64,000 nucleotides of DNA from Salinicola endophyticus (GTDB taxonomy: Bacteria > Pseudomonadota > Gammaproteobacteria > Pseudomonadales > Halomonadaceae). The notes under the pieces were generated by a model. The model did not search any database. It was not told where the DNA came from and was given only the letters and a program-made list of their open reading frames with translations. Every line of letters starts with the position of its first letter. The stretch's first letter is position 1. The DNA lies in contig NZ_CP159578.1 in assembly GCF_040536835.1 (NCBI RefSeq), positions 2,604,001 to 2,668,000 on the forward strand, read 5' to 3'. Positions 24,303 to 35,185 of this stretch are shown in pieces. The position numbers were made by a program, and so were the translations under genes.

Positions 24303-25232
24303 TCAGCGCGACGCCTGGGAGACGTCGGCCTCGTCCGGCAGCGGCGAGAAGTCCGCCTCGGTTTCACCACCCAGCGACGGCTGGTGGGTGAGGATACGCA
24401 GCACGTTGCCCAGCCGCGCCCGCAGCTCGGGGCGCGCAACGATCATGTCGACGGTGCCGTGCTCGAGCAGGAACTCGCTGCGCTGGAACCCTTCCGGCAG
24501 CTTCTCGCGCACGGTCTGCTCGATCACCCGCGGGCCGGCAAAGCCGATCAGCGCATTGGGTTCGGCCACGTTGAGGTCACCGAGCATCGCCAGCGACGCC
24601 GAGACACCACCGAACACCGGATCGGTCAGCACCGAGATATAGGGCACACCGGCCTGCTTGAGCTTCTCCAGTGCGGCAGACGTCTTGGCCATCTGCATCA
24701 GCGAGAACAGCGCCTCCTGCATGCGCGCGCCGCCGGAAGCGGCGAAGCACACCAGCGGGATCTCCTGCTCCAGCGCCAGGCTCGCCGCGCGCACGAACTT
24801 TTCGCCGACGATCGCGCCCATGGAACCGCCCATGAACGAGAACTCGAACGCCACCGCAACCACCGGCAGACCGTCGAGGGTACCGCGCATGGCGATCAGG
24901 GCGTCGTTCTCGTCGGTCTCCTTCTGCGCCGCCGAGAGGCGATCCTTGTACTTCTTCGAATCGCGGAACTTGAGCCGATCGCTCGGCTGCAGGTCGGCGG
25001 CGATCTCCTCGCGCCCTTCGGCATCGAGGAACCAGTTGAGCCGCTTGCGTGCCGTGAGTCGCAGGTGGTGCTGGCACTTGGGGCAGACGTTCTGGTGTTT
25101 CTCCAGCTCGGGGAGATAGAGCACCGAATCGCAACTCGGGCACTTGCGCCACAGGCCGTCGGGCACGCTGGCGCGGCGGTCGTTACGCTGGGTGCGGCTC
25201 ATCGACGGGACGATCTTGTCTAGCCAGCTCAT
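24303..25232 (-). CDS. accD: Acetyl-CoA carboxylase carboxyltransferase beta subunit
   Basis: 309 residues. The N-terminal zinc ribbon has Cys31, Cys34, Cys50 and Cys53 (CPSC...CPKC). The crotonase-fold carboxyltransferase core includes the acyl-CoA oxyanion region [23 protein letters not shown] and [21 protein letters not shown]. With AccA it transfers carboxyl from biotin to acetyl-CoA, the first committed step of fatty acid synthesis. The short charged C-terminal tail is non-conserved. It sits between trpA and folC as in Pseudomonas. Confidence 0.97.
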   Translation of the reverse strand: MSWLDKIVPSMSRTQRNDRRASVPDGLWRKCPSCDSVLYLPELEKHQNVCPKCQHHLRLTARKRLNWFLDAEGREEIAADLQPSDRLKFRDSKKYKDRLSAAQKETDENDALIAMRGTLDGLPVVAVAFEFSFMGGSMGAIVGEKFVRAASLALEQEIPLVCFAASGGARMQEALFSLMQMAKTSAALEKLKQAGVPYISVLTDPVFGGVSASLAMLGDLNVAEPNALIGFAGPRVIEQTVREKLPEGFQRSEFLLEHGTVDMIVARPELRARLGNVLRILTHQPSLGGETEADFSPLPDEADVSQASR

Positions 25233-25338
25233 GTCGGGAGAGATTCCATCAGTTTAAGGAAACGGGTCCGCGCCGGCGGTCAGCCACACGCCGGCGCGAC
25301 ACGGAAAGCGCAGATGATACCAGAATGCCCTGCGCAGC

Positions 25339-26166
25339 TCAGGCGCGCGCGTCGCGATCCAGCGCCTCGCGCATCTCGCCGAGGATCTCGCGCAGCGCCT
25401 GCGGGATCGTCTCGGGGGTATCGGCGCGTTCGGCGATACGTCCAACCAGGGCGCTGCCGACGATGACCCCGTCGGCAACGCGGCCGATAGCCGCCGCGGT
25501 GGCGCCGTCACGGATGCCGAAGCCGACGCACAGCGGCAGCTCGGTGAGCGCACGCAGGCTCGCCAGCTGAGCCCCTACGGCTTCGGCATCGAGGGTCGCC
25601 GCACCGGTGACGCCCTTGAGCGACACGTAGTAGAGATAGCCCTGGCCGTGGTGACAGATCGTCGTCGCGCGCTGCTCGGAGGTGGTCGGCGCGAGCAGGA
25701 AGATCGACTGCAGACCGTGGTCGGCGAACAGCGCCGCATTCTCGCCCATCTCCTCCGGCGGCATGTCGACCGCGAGCACGCCGTCGACGCCGGCATCCCG
25801 AGCCTGACGCGCGAAGGCCGCATAGCCCATGCGCTCGATCGGGTTGAGGTAGCCCATCAGCACCACCGGGGTCTCGCTGTCGCGTTCACGGAACGCCGCC
25901 ACCATCTCCAGCACGTGGCTCAGCCGCGTGCCGTGGAGGAGCGCGCGCTCGCACGCCTTCTGGATCACCGGGCCGTCGGCCATGGGGTCGGAGAACGGTA
26001 CGCCCAGCTCGATCACATCGGCCCCCGCCTCGACGCAGGCGTGCATGAAATCGACGGTGTGCGCCGGAGCCGGGTCGCCGGCGGTGATGTAGGGAATCAG
26101 CGCCTTGCGCCCCGCTGCCTTGAGCGCGGCGAAGCGCCGGTCGATACGATTCGCGTGTTGGTTCAT
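25339..26166 (-). CDS. trpA: Tryptophan synthase alpha subunit
   Basis: 275 residues. The catalytic acids are Glu53 ([11 protein letters not shown]) and Asp64 (MADGPVIQ), equivalent to Glu49/Asp60 of E. coli. The phosphate-binding ends VGFGIRDG and GVIVGSALV are present. It cleaves indole-3-glycerol phosphate to indole, which is channelled to the beta subunit. It follows trpB by 14 nt, forming trpF-trpB-trpA; anthranilate synthase, trpC and trpD are elsewhere, the split arrangement typical of pseudomonads and relatives. Confidence 0.97.
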   Translation of the reverse strand: MNQHANRIDRRFAALKAAGRKALIPYITAGDPAPAHTVDFMHACVEAGADVIELGVPFSDPMADGPVIQKACERALLHGTRLSHVLEMVAAFRERDSETPVVLMGYLNPIERMGYAAFARQARDAGVDGVLAVDMPPEEMGENAALFADHGLQSIFLLAPTTSEQRATTICHHGQGYLYYVSLKGVTGAATLDAEAVGAQLASLRALTELPLCVGFGIRDGATAAAIGRVADGVIVGSALVGRIAERADTPETIPQALREILGEMREALDRDARA

Positions 26167-26180
26167 GTCGGTCCCCGCCG

Positions 26181-27395
26181 TCAGAATTCGATGCCGTCGA
26201 TCTTGGCCACGGTATGGATGTCCTTGTCACCGCGCCCGGAGAGGTTGACCACGATGTGCTTGTCCTGCGGCAGGCTGGCGGCCAGCTTCTTGGCGTGAGC
26301 CAGCGCGTGGGCCGACTCCAGCGCCGGCATGATGCCCTCGACCCGGGTCAGCTCGCGGAAGGCGGCGAGCACCTCGTGGTCGTCGGCGGCGACGTACTCG
26401 ACCCGCCCGACATCCTTCCACAGCGCGTGCTCAGGGCCCACGCCGGGATAGTCCAGACCCGCCGAGACCGAGTGGGTGTCGGCGATCTGGCCGCCCTCGT
26501 CGGACATCAGATAGGTGCGGTTGCCGTGCAGCACGCCACGCGGCGCGTTGGCGGTCAGCGGCGCAGCGTGGCGGCCGGTGGCGAGGCCATCGCCGCCGGC
26601 TTCGACGCCGTACATGGCAACCTCTTCGTCTTCGACGAAGGGATAGAACAGGCCCATGGCGTTGGAGCCGCCGCCGACGCAGGCGACGAGCGCATCCGGC
26701 AAGCGCCCGATCTGCTCCAGCGACTGGCGCCGCGCTTCGCGGCCCGCCACGGCGTTGAAGTCACGTACCAGCATCGGATAAGGGTGCGGACCCGCCACGG
26801 TGCCGATGATGTAGAAGGTATTGTCGACGTTGGTGACCCAGTCGCGCAGCGCCTCGTTCATGGCGTCCTTGAGCGTGCGCGAGCCGGACTCCACCGGCAC
26901 CACCTTGGCCCCGAGCAGGCGCATGCGGTAGACGTTGAGCTTCTGACGCTCGACGTCCTCCGCGCCCATGTAGACCTCGCACTCGAGTCCCAGGCGCGCG
27001 GCCACCGTGGCAGTGGCGACGCCGTGCTGGCCGGCACCGGTCTCGGCGATCACCCGCGGCTTGCCCGAGCGCTTGGCCAGCAGCGCCTGGCCGATGGTGT
27101 TGTTCACCTTGTGCGCGCCGGTGTGGTTGAGATCCTCGCGCTTGAGCCAGATCTGGGCACCGCCGATCTCGCGTGACCAGCGCTCGGCATGATAGAGCGG
27201 CGACGGCCGGCCCACGTAGTGGGTCAGGTCGCGGTCGAACTCGGCCTGGAAATCGGGGTCGTGCTTGAGGCTCGCATAGATCTTGTCGAGCTCTTCCAGC
27301 GCGAAGCTCAGCGTCTCGGAGACGAACCGCCCGCCGTAAGGGCCGAAGTGGCCGCTCGCATCGGGCAGTTGCGTCAGGTCAAAGAATCGGCTCAC
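26181..27395 (-). CDS. trpB: Tryptophan synthase beta subunit
   Basis: 404 residues from a GTG at 27395. This start is chosen because GAGGG lies 6-8 nt upstream and the protein then opens [23 protein letters not shown]. The longer open frame upstream is the end of trpF in another frame. Lys96 in HTGAHKVNN binds [15 protein letters not shown] and the phosphate loop GGGSNAMG are intact. It condenses indole with serine. The gap to trpF is 10 nt. Confidence 0.96.
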   Translation of the reverse strand: MSRFFDLTQLPDASGHFGPYGGRFVSETLSFALEELDKIYASLKHDPDFQAEFDRDLTHYVGRPSPLYHAERWSREIGGAQIWLKREDLNHTGAHKVNNTIGQALLAKRSGKPRVIAETGAGQHGVATATVAARLGLECEVYMGAEDVERQKLNVYRMRLLGAKVVPVESGSRTLKDAMNEALRDWVTNVDNTFYIIGTVAGPHPYPMLVRDFNAVAGREARRQSLEQIGRLPDALVACVGGGSNAMGLFYPFVEDEEVAMYGVEAGGDGLATGRHAAPLTANAPRGVLHGNRTYLMSDEGGQIADTHSVSAGLDYPGVGPEHALWKDVGRVEYVAADDHEVLAAFRELTRVEGIMPALESAHALAHAKKLAASLPQDKHIVVNLSGRGDKDIHTVAKIDGIEF

Positions 27396-27405
27396 GAGTG
27401 GACCC

Positions 27406-28071
27406 TCATGGTGTCGCTGCGTGGATGGTGGTCGCGCCGGCGGCGCGGACATGCTGGCAGAAGGCGTGCATGCGCGCGGCATCCTTGATGCCGTGGCGCG
27501 GCGCACCGGTGTCCGAGCGCGCCTCGACGCCACCGGAAACGTCCACCGCATAGGGCGCGACGCGGGCGATGGCGGTGGCGACGTTGTCCGGCGTCAGACC
27601 ACCGGCAAGGATAACAGGTTTGCCCAGATCACCGGGAATGCGCGCCCAGTCGAAGGTCTCGCCGGTGCCCCCCGGTACCCCGGGGCGGTAGGCGTCGAGC
27701 AGCAGCGCCCCGGCGCCGGCGTAGGTCGCGACGGCGCGCCGCAGATCGAGATCGTCGCGCATGCGCAGCGCCTTGATCCAGGGCTTGGCGAAGCGCGCGC
27801 AAAACTCCGGCGGCTCGTCGCCATGGAACTGCAGCAGGTCGAGATAAGGCAGTGCCGCCTCGACGCTGGCCGCGTCGGCATCGACGAACAGCCCCACCCG
27901 GGTGACGAAGGGCGCCACCTCGGCGCTGAGCGCGGCCAGCCGCGAGGCGTCGATGGCCCGGGCACTGCCCGCCCACAGCACGAAGCCCAGGGCGTCGGCG
28001 CCACACGCCACCGCAGCGTGGATATCCTCGCGCCGGGTCATGCCGCAGATCTTGATTCTCACCTGGCTCAT
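27406..28071 (-). CDS. trpF: Phosphoribosylanthranilate isomerase
   Basis: 221 residues from ATG 28071 (GGGATAAG upstream). Catalytic Cys9 in [10 protein letters not shown] and the general-acid Asp in the AYRPG...GGTGETFDW region are present. [10 protein letters not shown] and VDVSGGVE form the phosphate-binding end of the barrel. It performs the Amadori rearrangement in tryptophan synthesis. It lies first in trpF-trpB-trpA, 58 nt after truA. Confidence 0.95.
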   Translation of the reverse strand: MSQVRIKICGMTRREDIHAAVACGADALGFVLWAGSARAIDASRLAALSAEVAPFVTRVGLFVDADAASVEAALPYLDLLQFHGDEPPEFCARFAKPWIKALRMRDDLDLRRAVATYAGAGALLLDAYRPGVPGGTGETFDWARIPGDLGKPVILAGGLTPDNVATAIARVAPYAVDVSGGVEARSDTGAPRHGIKDAARMHAFCQHVRAAGATTIHAATP

Positions 28072-28129
28072 GGGCTTATCCCTTCTGGTGCCCCGGGGAG
28101 GGCGTGTCTGGCCGGCCGCGCCGCTCGCG

Positions 28130-29110
28130 TCACGGTGCGGATTCGGCGGCGGAAGTCGCCGCGAGGGCATCGGGATGGGTATCGACCACGTTACCCTCGG
28201 CGTCGATCCATTTCGGCCACACCCGCCGCCGACGCATCAGCGGCGTGTCGGGAATCAGGTCGCGGTCGCCGGTCCAGTCACCGCGGAATGCCAGCATCTG
28301 CGGGCCCAGCGGCTCTTCGGGCAGGGCGAAGCGCTCGTCGAAGCGCACGTCGACGAAATGCAGCCCACAGGCCGGCGCAGTAACGTTGCCCAGGGTCCGA
28401 TCCTTGAGCGCCAGCAGCTCGGCGGGATAGGACTCGGGCTGTTCGCCGCGCCCTACCGCCACCAGTACCCCGGCGATATTGCGAATCATATGGTGCAAGA
28501 AGGCGTTGGCCTGGACGTCGATCACCACCAGGGTGCCGTAGCGGCAAACCTCGATGGCGTGCAGATGGCGAATCGGCGTCTTCGACTGGCACCCCGCAGC
28601 GCGGTAGCTGGAGAAGTCATGTTCGCCCACCAGCACCTGGGCGGCGCAATGCATGCGCTCGGCATCCAGCGGCTCGCGACACCAGGTGGCCTGGTGGCGC
28701 TCCATCACCGGGCGCGTCGGCTGATTGAGGATGACGTAGCGATAGCGCCGGGCCAGCGCCGAGAAGCGGGCGTGGAAATCGTCGTTCACCGGCACCAGCC
28801 AGCGTACCGCGATATCCCGCGGCAGGGTGGCGTTGGCGCCGAACAGCCACGCTTTCTGGGTACGCGGCGTGGGCGCGTCGAAGTGCACGATCTGGCGCGT
28901 GGCATGCACGCCGCTGTCGGTGCGGCCGCTGCACAGCACCTTGACCGGGGCCGCGGCGATCCGCGACAGCGCGGCCTCCAGAGTGCCCTGGACCGACTCG
29001 GCGTGGCTCAGCCGCTGCCAGCCGCAGTAGCGGGTGCCGTCATACTCCACGCCGAGGGCCAGGCGGCCACTCAGCACCTGGGTATCGTCCTGCCGGGTAA
29101 AAAACGCCAT
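28130..29110 (-). CDS. truA: tRNA pseudouridine(38-40) synthase
   Basis: 326 residues from ATG 29110 (an in-frame TTG 12 nt earlier is less likely). The catalytic aspartate is Asp65 in [27 protein letters not shown] at the N-terminus and [20 protein letters not shown] are TruA signatures. It isomerises uridines 38-40 in the anticodon arm. The last 50 residues, rich in Ala/Asp/Glu, exceed E. coli TruA. The fimV-truA-trpF order is shared with Pseudomonas. Confidence 0.96.
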   Translation of the reverse strand: MAFFTRQDDTQVLSGRLALGVEYDGTRYCGWQRLSHAESVQGTLEAALSRIAAAPVKVLCSGRTDSGVHATRQIVHFDAPTPRTQKAWLFGANATLPRDIAVRWLVPVNDDFHARFSALARRYRYVILNQPTRPVMERHQATWCREPLDAERMHCAAQVLVGEHDFSSYRAAGCQSKTPIRHLHAIEVCRYGTLVVIDVQANAFLHHMIRNIAGVLVAVGRGEQPESYPAELLALKDRTLGNVTAPACGLHFVDVRFDERFALPEEPLGPQMLAFRGDWTGDRDLIPDTPLMRRRRVWPKWIDAEGNVVDTHPDALAATSAAESAP

Positions 29111-29133
29111 CGAAACCTGCAACGCGGGAAAAC

Positions 29134-31857
29134 TTAGGGCCGACCATTATCCCGATGCAACGGCTCGAATTCCACCTCCTCGACCTCCCAGCCAACGGGT
29201 ATTCCGCGCTGCAGCGACGTGTCGTCCGGGGATACGCCCTGTTGATGAGCGGTGTTGCGAGGCGGGGCGTTGCCAGCGGACGTATCCCGAGACGACGTGC
29301 TGCCAGGAGAGGCTGCGTCGACGCTCTGGGGGGACGTCTCGGTAGAGGCCGGCTCGCCCATCGGGCGCCAGGTCTGCGAATCGAGAGCGAGCGGCGGCAT
29401 CTCGATCTCGGACGCGGAGTCGCTCGGCGGCGCTGGTGGTGGCGATGGTGCGTCATCGAGCTCCAGTATCGGTGGCTGGTAGTCGATGCGCAGCGCCTGG
29501 GGCGCCAGATCATCGCCAAAGGCCAGCGTTGCAGAGGTGGCGTCGCCGTCGCTTCCCCAGCGCCGTGCGCGGTGCTCTTGCGGCGCCTCGCTGGCGGCGG
29601 CAGCGCCCTCCGGCTTCTCGCCGTACGGCTCCTGCTCTCCCTGCGCCCCATCAACCTGCCCCTCGCTAACCTGTACTGCGCCCTCCTGCGCACCGGCCAG
29701 GCGATGCTCGCCGGGCTCGGCTGCGGATGGACCCACCGTGGGCGCCGGCGCCGCACCAAGCGTCTCCGGGGCCACGTCGAACGCATGCGGCAAGGGTTCG
29801 AGCGCCAGCGTCGGCGCAGCGTCGGGGCGTGTCTCGATGCTCTCCGCGTCGGCACCCTCCGAGCCAGGCGGCGTCGATGCGCGCTCGATGGGTGCCGAAT
29901 CAGAGGAGGGCGTCCTCTCGGGCACAGATGGCGCCTCAGGCGCGGGCGACGCCTCGCTGCCCAGCGCGGCGTCGAACAGCGCATCCACATCCTCGACCCG
30001 CGCCAGCGAAAGCGCTCCTTCGTCCTCCGCCAGCAGGCTCGCGGCGGCGGTATCGGCTGCTGCGGCCTGTGCGTGATCGGTGGCCACCGCGCAGCTCTCA
30101 TCGACATAGCGGGCGCGGTAGTCGGCGGCCAGCGCTTGCGCGGTGCGCCGCTGCCCGCGGCTGGCGCTGTCATCGAATCCGGCCAGCACCCGCTCCATGG
30201 CCTCGATCTCACGCAGCTCACCCAGCGCGCGAATCAGGCTCAGTCGATGGCGCGGATCTTCTGTCAGTCGCGGTTCGAGCCAGTCGCGGGCAGCGGCGAA
30301 ACGGCCGTAGGCGATATAGATATCGGCCTGACTGATCGCCGCGGCGCCCGTCTCGGTCTCGGCGCCGTCGTGATGCCCACGGCGACGCCTCCTGCCGCGC
30401 TTGATGCACGCCAGCAACTTACCCGGCACCCGGCGGCGGGGCGCCCCCGGGGGCTCGACGTGCGCCTCGGGAGCGTTGCCTTTCATCTCGTTTTCGCCCC
30501 TATGCGCTATCTGGGCCCGGGCGCGGCGCCGCTGCCACAGCAGGGCCCACAGCAGTCCGAGTATCGCCAGCGCACCGAGTAGCGGCGCCCAGGAGACGGC
30601 ACGCTGCCATAGGCTCGGGGCAGCCGCGCTGGCGTTTGACGCCGTGGCCGCCGGAGACGTCGAAGACGCCGATGGGGTCAACGATGTGGACTTGGCCGGC
30701 GAAGGCGACGAGGTGGCAGCCGCCGAGGAAGCATCTGGGGCGGCATCGTCAGTCGCCGCCTCACCAGCGGTTGGCGTCGAACCGGAAGCCGCAACGCCAT
30801 CATCCACGGTAGACGCATCGGCGGCTGTCCCAGCCGAAGTCGATAACGTCGAGGTCGATGAAGCCGGGGCCGAGTCAGCCGAGGCGTCGCCGGTTGGCAC
30901 CGCTAATCCCTTGGCCGCCACCACGGCAGCCTCGCCCGTCTCGAGCGGCGTGGCACGTGCGGCGAGCGCCATCGTTAGACGCTCGCGCTGGCGCTCGAGA
31001 TCGGCGATGGTCGCCAGCTGTCGCTGGGGCTGCCGGGTCAGCGCTGCGACCTGGCGCGCCAGCGCCTCAGTGTCATCTGGTCCTGACACCTGCGCCGGGC
31101 GCCGCTGCCCCAGGCTCTCAGACTCCGCTTGTGATCCGACGTCCGCGCCATCCGCAGCGTCGCGCAACGCCCGAAGCGCCTGCGGCGCCTGATCGGTCAG
31201 TGCCGCGACCGTACCCACCGGCGGCACGTCGAGGCTCACGCCGGCACGCAACCGGTCGAGATCCCCGCCCACGAAAGCACGGCGATTGGCACGATAGAGC
31301 GCCAGCATGGCCGCCTCCAGGGAGACCCCCTGGTGCGGTGGCAGCGCGGCCGCCAGGGTCGAGAGCGTGGCACCGGGGGCGACCGTCAGCGTCTGCGGCC
31401 AACCGGCGGCGCTAATCTCCGGCGACGCGGCGCCGGCAGCCGCCAGTAGCGGCCGTGCCGCGGCATAGTCGGGCGGGTCGAAAAGCAGCGACACGTCGCG
31501 CTGCCACTGCCCCTGGGGCCAGCTCACGGTCAGCAGCAGATCGAGAAAGGGTTCGCGCACGCGCTGATCACTGTCGAGCACGATGGCGAGCCCGCCGTCA
31601 CGCTTCTCGACTCGCGCGGTGATGCCATCGCCGAGGGCGTCCGGCGTCAACCCAGCGCGCCGGTAGGCCGCCGCGTCGGCCAGCGTCACCGTGACCTGGG
31701 CGGGCTCCAGCCTGGCGCTCGCGGTCAGCGGCAGCACGGCATGCAGCGGCCGATTGAGTGGTGATACCGTCAACGGCTCCCCGATGCCCAGGGCTTGTAC
31801 TCGAGTAGCCAGCAGCAGCCCGCAACCGCCGATGAAGAGCGTGACCCATGACCGCAT
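29134..31857 (-). CDS. fimV: FimV-like inner-membrane/peptidoglycan-associated protein
   Basis: 907 residues. A signal peptide (to about residue 22) is followed by LGIGEPLTVSPLNRPLHAVLPL, the FimV N-terminal region. A LysM-like segment lies around 150-215, a coiled coil around 270-305 and a Ser/Thr/Ala linker around 320-430. A membrane helix (SWAPLLGALAILGLLWALLW) precedes a long acidic cytoplasmic part with one TPR-like stretch (AYGRFAAARDWLEPRL). FimV organises cell poles, type IV pili and cyclase signalling in Pseudomonas. The usual C-terminal motif with KLDLARAY..MGD is not seen. The protein instead ends GWEVEEVEFEPLHRDNGRP, so this is a diverged Halomonadaceae-type form. Confidence 0.85.
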   Translation of the reverse strand: MRSWVTLFIGGCGLLLATRVQALGIGEPLTVSPLNRPLHAVLPLTASARLEPAQVTVTLADAAAYRRAGLTPDALGDGITARVEKRDGGLAIVLDSDQRVREPFLDLLLTVSWPQGQWQRDVSLLFDPPDYAAARPLLAAAGAASPEISAAGWPQTLTVAPGATLSTLAAALPPHQGVSLEAAMLALYRANRRAFVGGDLDRLRAGVSLDVPPVGTVAALTDQAPQALRALRDAADGADVGSQAESESLGQRRPAQVSGPDDTEALARQVAALTRQPQRQLATIADLERQRERLTMALAARATPLETGEAAVVAAKGLAVPTGDASADSAPASSTSTLSTSAGTAADASTVDDGVAASGSTPTAGEAATDDAAPDASSAAATSSPSPAKSTSLTPSASSTSPAATASNASAAAPSLWQRAVSWAPLLGALAILGLLWALLWQRRRARAQIAHRGENEMKGNAPEAHVEPPGAPRRRVPGKLLACIKRGRRRRRGHHDGAETETGAAAISQADIYIAYGRFAAARDWLEPRLTEDPRHRLSLIRALGELREIEAMERVLAGFDDSASRGQRRTAQALAADYRARYVDESCAVATDHAQAAAADTAAASLLAEDEGALSLARVEDVDALFDAALGSEASPAPEAPSVPERTPSSDSAPIERASTPPGSEGADAESIETRPDAAPTLALEPLPHAFDVAPETLGAAPAPTVGPSAAEPGEHRLAGAQEGAVQVSEGQVDGAQGEQEPYGEKPEGAAAASEAPQEHRARRWGSDGDATSATLAFGDDLAPQALRIDYQPPILELDDAPSPPPAPPSDSASEIEMPPLALDSQTWRPMGEPASTETSPQSVDAASPGSTSSRDTSAGNAPPRNTAHQQGVSPDDTSLQRGIPVGWEVEEVEFEPLHRDNGRP

Positions 31858-31967
31858 GCTGTCTCCGCCTGCGCGATGGTTTCAAAGACAAGTGTTCACA
31901 TGGATGATCGGCCACAGAGACACATTCTTTAACATCACGTAACACAACATCCAGCGAGCCTGAACAC

Positions 31968-31998
31968 AAAAACCCCGCCAGCGTAGACGCTGACGGGG
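31968..31998 (-). terminator. Rho-independent terminator of asd
   Basis: On the minus strand CCCCGTCAGCG-TCTA-CGCTGGCGGGG (one G-U wobble) is followed by TTTTT. It lies 40 nt past the asd stop codon. Confidence 0.88.
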
Positions 31999-32037
31999 CT
32001 CGTGGTGCAAGCGGCTGACGCGTGTCAGCGCATCGAT

Positions 32038-33153
32038 TCAGGCGTGTTCGCGCACGATCCGCAGCATGCGCTTGAGCGGCTCGGCGGCCCCCCACAGCAG
32101 CTGGTCGCCGACGCTGAAGGCGGTCAGATACTCGCCGCCCATGGCGAGCTTACGCAGGCGCCCCACCGGGATGGTCAGCGTGCCGCTGATCGCCGCCGGC
32201 GTGAGCTGCTCGATCGTCTGGTCCTTGTCATTGGGTACGACCTTGACCCACTCGTTGTGCTTGGCCAGACGATCCTCGATCTCGTCGAGCGGTACGTCCT
32301 GGCGCAGCTTGATGGTGAACGCCTGGCTGTGCGAGCGCATGGCGCCGATACGCACGCAGAGGCCGTCGATCGGGATCGGCTGACTGCCGGTGGCGAGGAT
32401 CTTGTTGGTCTCCACGCCGCCCTTCCACTCTTCCTTGCTCTGCCCGTTCTCCATTGCCTTGTCGATCCACGGCAGCAGGCTGCCGGCGAGCGGCGCGCCG
32501 AAGTTGTCGGTGGGGAAGGCGCTGCTGCGCAGGGTCGCGGTGACCTCGCGGTCGATGTCCAGAATGGCGCTGGAGGGCGTCGCCAGCTCCTGGGCCACGG
32601 CACCGTTGAGCGCCCCCATCTGGGCCAGCAGCTCGCGCATGTGCTTGGCGCCGGAGCCGGAGGCCGCCTGATAGGTCATGGAGGTCATCCACTCAACCAT
32701 ATTGGCCTCGAACAGCCCGCCCAGCCCCATCAGCATCAGGCTGACGGTACAGTTGCCACCGACGAAAGTGCGGGTGCCCTTGGCCAGCTGGGCGTCGATC
32801 ACGTGACGGTTGACCGGGTCGAGTACGATGACCGAATCGTCGGCCATGCGCAGGGTGCTGGCGGCGTCGATCCAGTAGCCCTTCCAGCCCGCTTCGCGCA
32901 GCGGCTGGTAGACGGCAGTGGTGTAGTCACCGCCCTGGCAGGTCACGATCACGTCCATCGCCTTGAGTTCGGCGATATCGTTGGCGTCCTTGAGTGCCGG
33001 CACCTCCATGCCGATATCCGGCCCCGGCTGCCCGGTCTGGGAGGTGGAGAAGAACACCGGCTCGAGACCGGCGAAATCGTTGTCATCCAGCATGCGCTGC
33101 ATCAGCACGGAACCGACCATACCGCGCCAGCCGACGAATCCGACTTTCAACAT
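32038..33153 (-). CDS. asd: Aspartate-semialdehyde dehydrogenase
   Basis: 371 residues from ATG 33153. The NADP fold starts [19 protein letters not shown]. The acyl-forming cysteine is Cys135 in [10 protein letters not shown], identical in position to E. coli. The substrate-binding phrase [14 protein letters not shown] and [16 protein letters not shown] are intact. It reduces aspartyl phosphate to aspartate semialdehyde for lysine, threonine, methionine and diaminopimelate, and ectoine where that pathway is present. It follows leuB with a 222-bp gap containing a perfect 20-bp palindrome, so it may have its own promoter. Confidence 0.97.
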   Translation of the reverse strand: MLKVGFVGWRGMVGSVLMQRMLDDNDFAGLEPVFFSTSQTGQPGPDIGMEVPALKDANDIAELKAMDVIVTCQGGDYTTAVYQPLREAGWKGYWIDAASTLRMADDSVIVLDPVNRHVIDAQLAKGTRTFVGGNCTVSLMLMGLGGLFEANMVEWMTSMTYQAASGSGAKHMRELLAQMGALNGAVAQELATPSSAILDIDREVTATLRSSAFPTDNFGAPLAGSLLPWIDKAMENGQSKEEWKGGVETNKILATGSQPIPIDGLCVRIGAMRSHSQAFTIKLRQDVPLDEIEDRLAKHNEWVKVVPNDKDQTIEQLTPAAISGTLTIPVGRLRKLAMGGEYLTAFSVGDQLLWGAAEPLKRMLRIVREHA

Positions 33154-33240
33154 AGATTGGTTACCCCGAAGGCGGAGGGAGCCACGACCGACCACGGCGG
33201 TTATCTCCCGGCCGACACGGCTCCGCTTCCATGAACGTCT

Positions 33241-33260
33241 GCCGTGACGCGCGTCACGGC
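33241..33260. promoter_or_regulatory. Perfect 20-bp palindrome upstream of asd
   Basis: GCCGTGACGC followed at once by its reverse complement GCGTCACGGC, with no spacer, 88 nt upstream of the asd start and inside the leuB-asd gap. No T tract follows on either strand, which argues against a terminator and for a protein-binding site or a fold-back in the leader. Confidence 0.45.
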
Positions 33261-33375
33261 CCCCTCAAAAGAGTCTCAGTCTAGCAGCCCGCCGGGCCCG
33301 GCGCCGATCCGCCGCAGTCGCCAAGCGCCTGAAGACGACGACCGTGCCTGCGCGCGGGCCGCAGGCGCGGTGGAA

Positions 33376-34455
33376 TCAAGCGTTGGCGAACGCGGCCACC
33401 ACGGCATCCCCCATCTCCACGGTGGAGACCTGGCGGGTACCGGGATAGGCGATGTCCGCGGTGCGCAGGCCAGCATCCAGCACCTGCCCCACTGCGCGCT
33501 CGATGCGCTCGGCCAGCGCGCTCTCGCCGAGCGAGTAGCGCAGCATCATGGCCACCGACAGAATCGTCGCCAGCGGATTGGCCAGCCCTTGGCCGGCAAT
33601 GTCCGGCGCGCTGCCGTGACACGGTTCGTACATGCCCTGCTGGCGCTCGTTGAGCGACGCCGAGGGCAGCATGCCGATGGAGCCGGTGAGCATTGCCGCC
33701 GCATCGGAGAGAATGTCGCCGAACATGTTGCCGGTGACCACCACGTCGAACTGCTTGGGCGCGCGCACCAGTTGCATGGCGGCGTTATCGACGTACATGT
33801 GCGACAGCTCGACGTCCGGGTACTCGGGTGCCAAGCGGTTCATCACCTCACGCCACAGGATGGTGACCTCTAGCACGTTGGCCTTGTCCACCGAGCAGAG
33901 CTTGCCACCGCGCTTCTGCGCCATCTCGAAGGCGACCCGGCCGATACGTTCGATCTCCGACTCCGAATAGACGTAGGTGTTATAGCCCACGCGCTCGCCG
34001 TTGCGCGCCTCGATGCCCCGCGGCTGACCGAAGTAGATCCCCCCGGTCAGCTCGCGCACGATCATGATGTCGAGCCCGGAGACCACCTCCGGCTTCAGCG
34101 TCGAGGCCTCGGCGAGCTGCGGGTAGAGCAGCGCCGGGCGCAGATTGGCGAACAGGTTGAGGTTCTTGCGCAGCCCCAGCAGGCCCTTTTCGGGGCGCTT
34201 GGAGAGATCCTCGAGTGCATCCCACTTGGGGCCACCCACCGCGCCCAGCAGAATGGCGTCGGCCGCCTTGGCCTTGACCAGGGTCGACTCGGGCAGCGGA
34301 TGCCCTTCGGCGTCGTAGCCGGCACCGCCGACCAGCCCCTGTTCGAGCTCGGCGTCGAGCCCGGCGACCCGGCAGGCGTCGAGCACCTTGACCGCTTCGG
34401 CGGTGATTTCCGGCCCGATACCGTCACCGGGCAATACCAGAATCTTCTTGCTCAT
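33376..34455 (-). CDS. leuB: 3-isopropylmalate dehydrogenase
   Basis: 359 residues from ATG 34455 ([16 protein letters not shown]). The beta-decarboxylating dehydrogenase motifs are present: the substrate-binding arginines in [29 protein letters not shown], and the metal/NAD region [25 protein letters not shown]. It oxidises and decarboxylates 3-isopropylmalate to 2-oxoisocaproate in leucine synthesis. It lies 54 nt after leuD in the leuC-leuD-leuB operon. Confidence 0.97.
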   Translation of the reverse strand: MSKKILVLPGDGIGPEITAEAVKVLDACRVAGLDAELEQGLVGGAGYDAEGHPLPESTLVKAKAADAILLGAVGGPKWDALEDLSKRPEKGLLGLRKNLNLFANLRPALLYPQLAEASTLKPEVVSGLDIMIVRELTGGIYFGQPRGIEARNGERVGYNTYVYSESEIERIGRVAFEMAQKRGGKLCSVDKANVLEVTILWREVMNRLAPEYPDVELSHMYVDNAAMQLVRAPKQFDVVVTGNMFGDILSDAAAMLTGSIGMLPSASLNERQQGMYEPCHGSAPDIAGQGLANPLATILSVAMMLRYSLGESALAERIERAVGQVLDAGLRTADIAYPGTRQVSTVEMGDAVVAAFANA

Positions 34456-34509
34456 GCGTAATCCTTGAAAACCCGCCTGGAGAGCGGTGTCGATGCGGGT
34501 GTCAGTCAA

Positions 34510-35154
34510 TCAAGCGTCGCGAAACAGCCACGGCTGCGCCTGGCGATGGCGCTGCTCGAAGTCGCGGATCGCCCCCGCCTGTTCCAGCGTCAGGCCGATG
34601 TCGTCGAGCCCTTCCAGCAGGCAGTGCTTGCGGAACGGGTCGACCTCGAAGGCGATCGTCTCGCCGCTCGGCGTGGTCAGCTGCTGGCGTTCGAGATCGA
34701 CGTCGAGGCGATAGCCTTCGCTCGCCTCGGTCTCCTGGAACAGGCGCTCGACGGTCTCCTCGTCGAGGGTGATCAGCAGGATGCCGTTCTTGAACGAGTT
34801 GTTGTAGAAGATATCGGCGAAACTGGGCGCGATCACCACGCGGAAGCCGAAGTCGTCCAGGGCCCAGGGCGCGTGCTCACGCGAGCTGCCGCAGCCGAAG
34901 TTGCGCCGCGCCAGCAGTACCTGGGCACCGCGGTAGCGCGGCTGGTTGAGAACGAAATCGGGGTTGAGCGGACGGCTGGAGGCATCCTGGCCCGGATAGC
35001 CCTCGTCGAGGTAGCGCAGCTCGTCGAACAGGTTGGGGCCGAAGCCGGTGCGCTTGATCGATTTCAAGAACTGCTTGGGAATGATCAGGTCGGTATCGAC
35101 GTTGGCCCGATCGAGCGGCGCCACCAACCCCTGCAGGTGTTCGAATTTCTTCAT
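34510..35154 (-). CDS. leuD: 3-isopropylmalate dehydratase small subunit
   Basis: 214 residues from ATG 35154. Swivel domain: [16 protein letters not shown] at the N-terminus and the substrate loop [17 protein letters not shown]. It pairs with LeuC to isomerise 2-isopropylmalate to 3-isopropylmalate. Separated from leuC by 31 nt. Confidence 0.97.
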   Translation of the reverse strand: MKKFEHLQGLVAPLDRANVDTDLIIPKQFLKSIKRTGFGPNLFDELRYLDEGYPGQDASSRPLNPDFVLNQPRYRGAQVLLARRNFGCGSSREHAPWALDDFGFRVVIAPSFADIFYNNSFKNGILLITLDEETVERLFQETEASEGYRLDVDLERQQLTTPSGETIAFEVDPFRKHCLLEGLDDIGLTLEQAGAIRDFEQRHRQAQPWLFRDA

Positions 35155-35185
35155 CGTCGTCACTCCTCGTGAATGGGGCCGGGTC

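Noticed and set aside
27395..27551. Longer trpB with a start at 27551
   Set aside because: The extra 52 codons overlap the end of trpF in another frame and are not conserved. The GTG at 27395 has a ribosome-binding site and the standard N-terminus.
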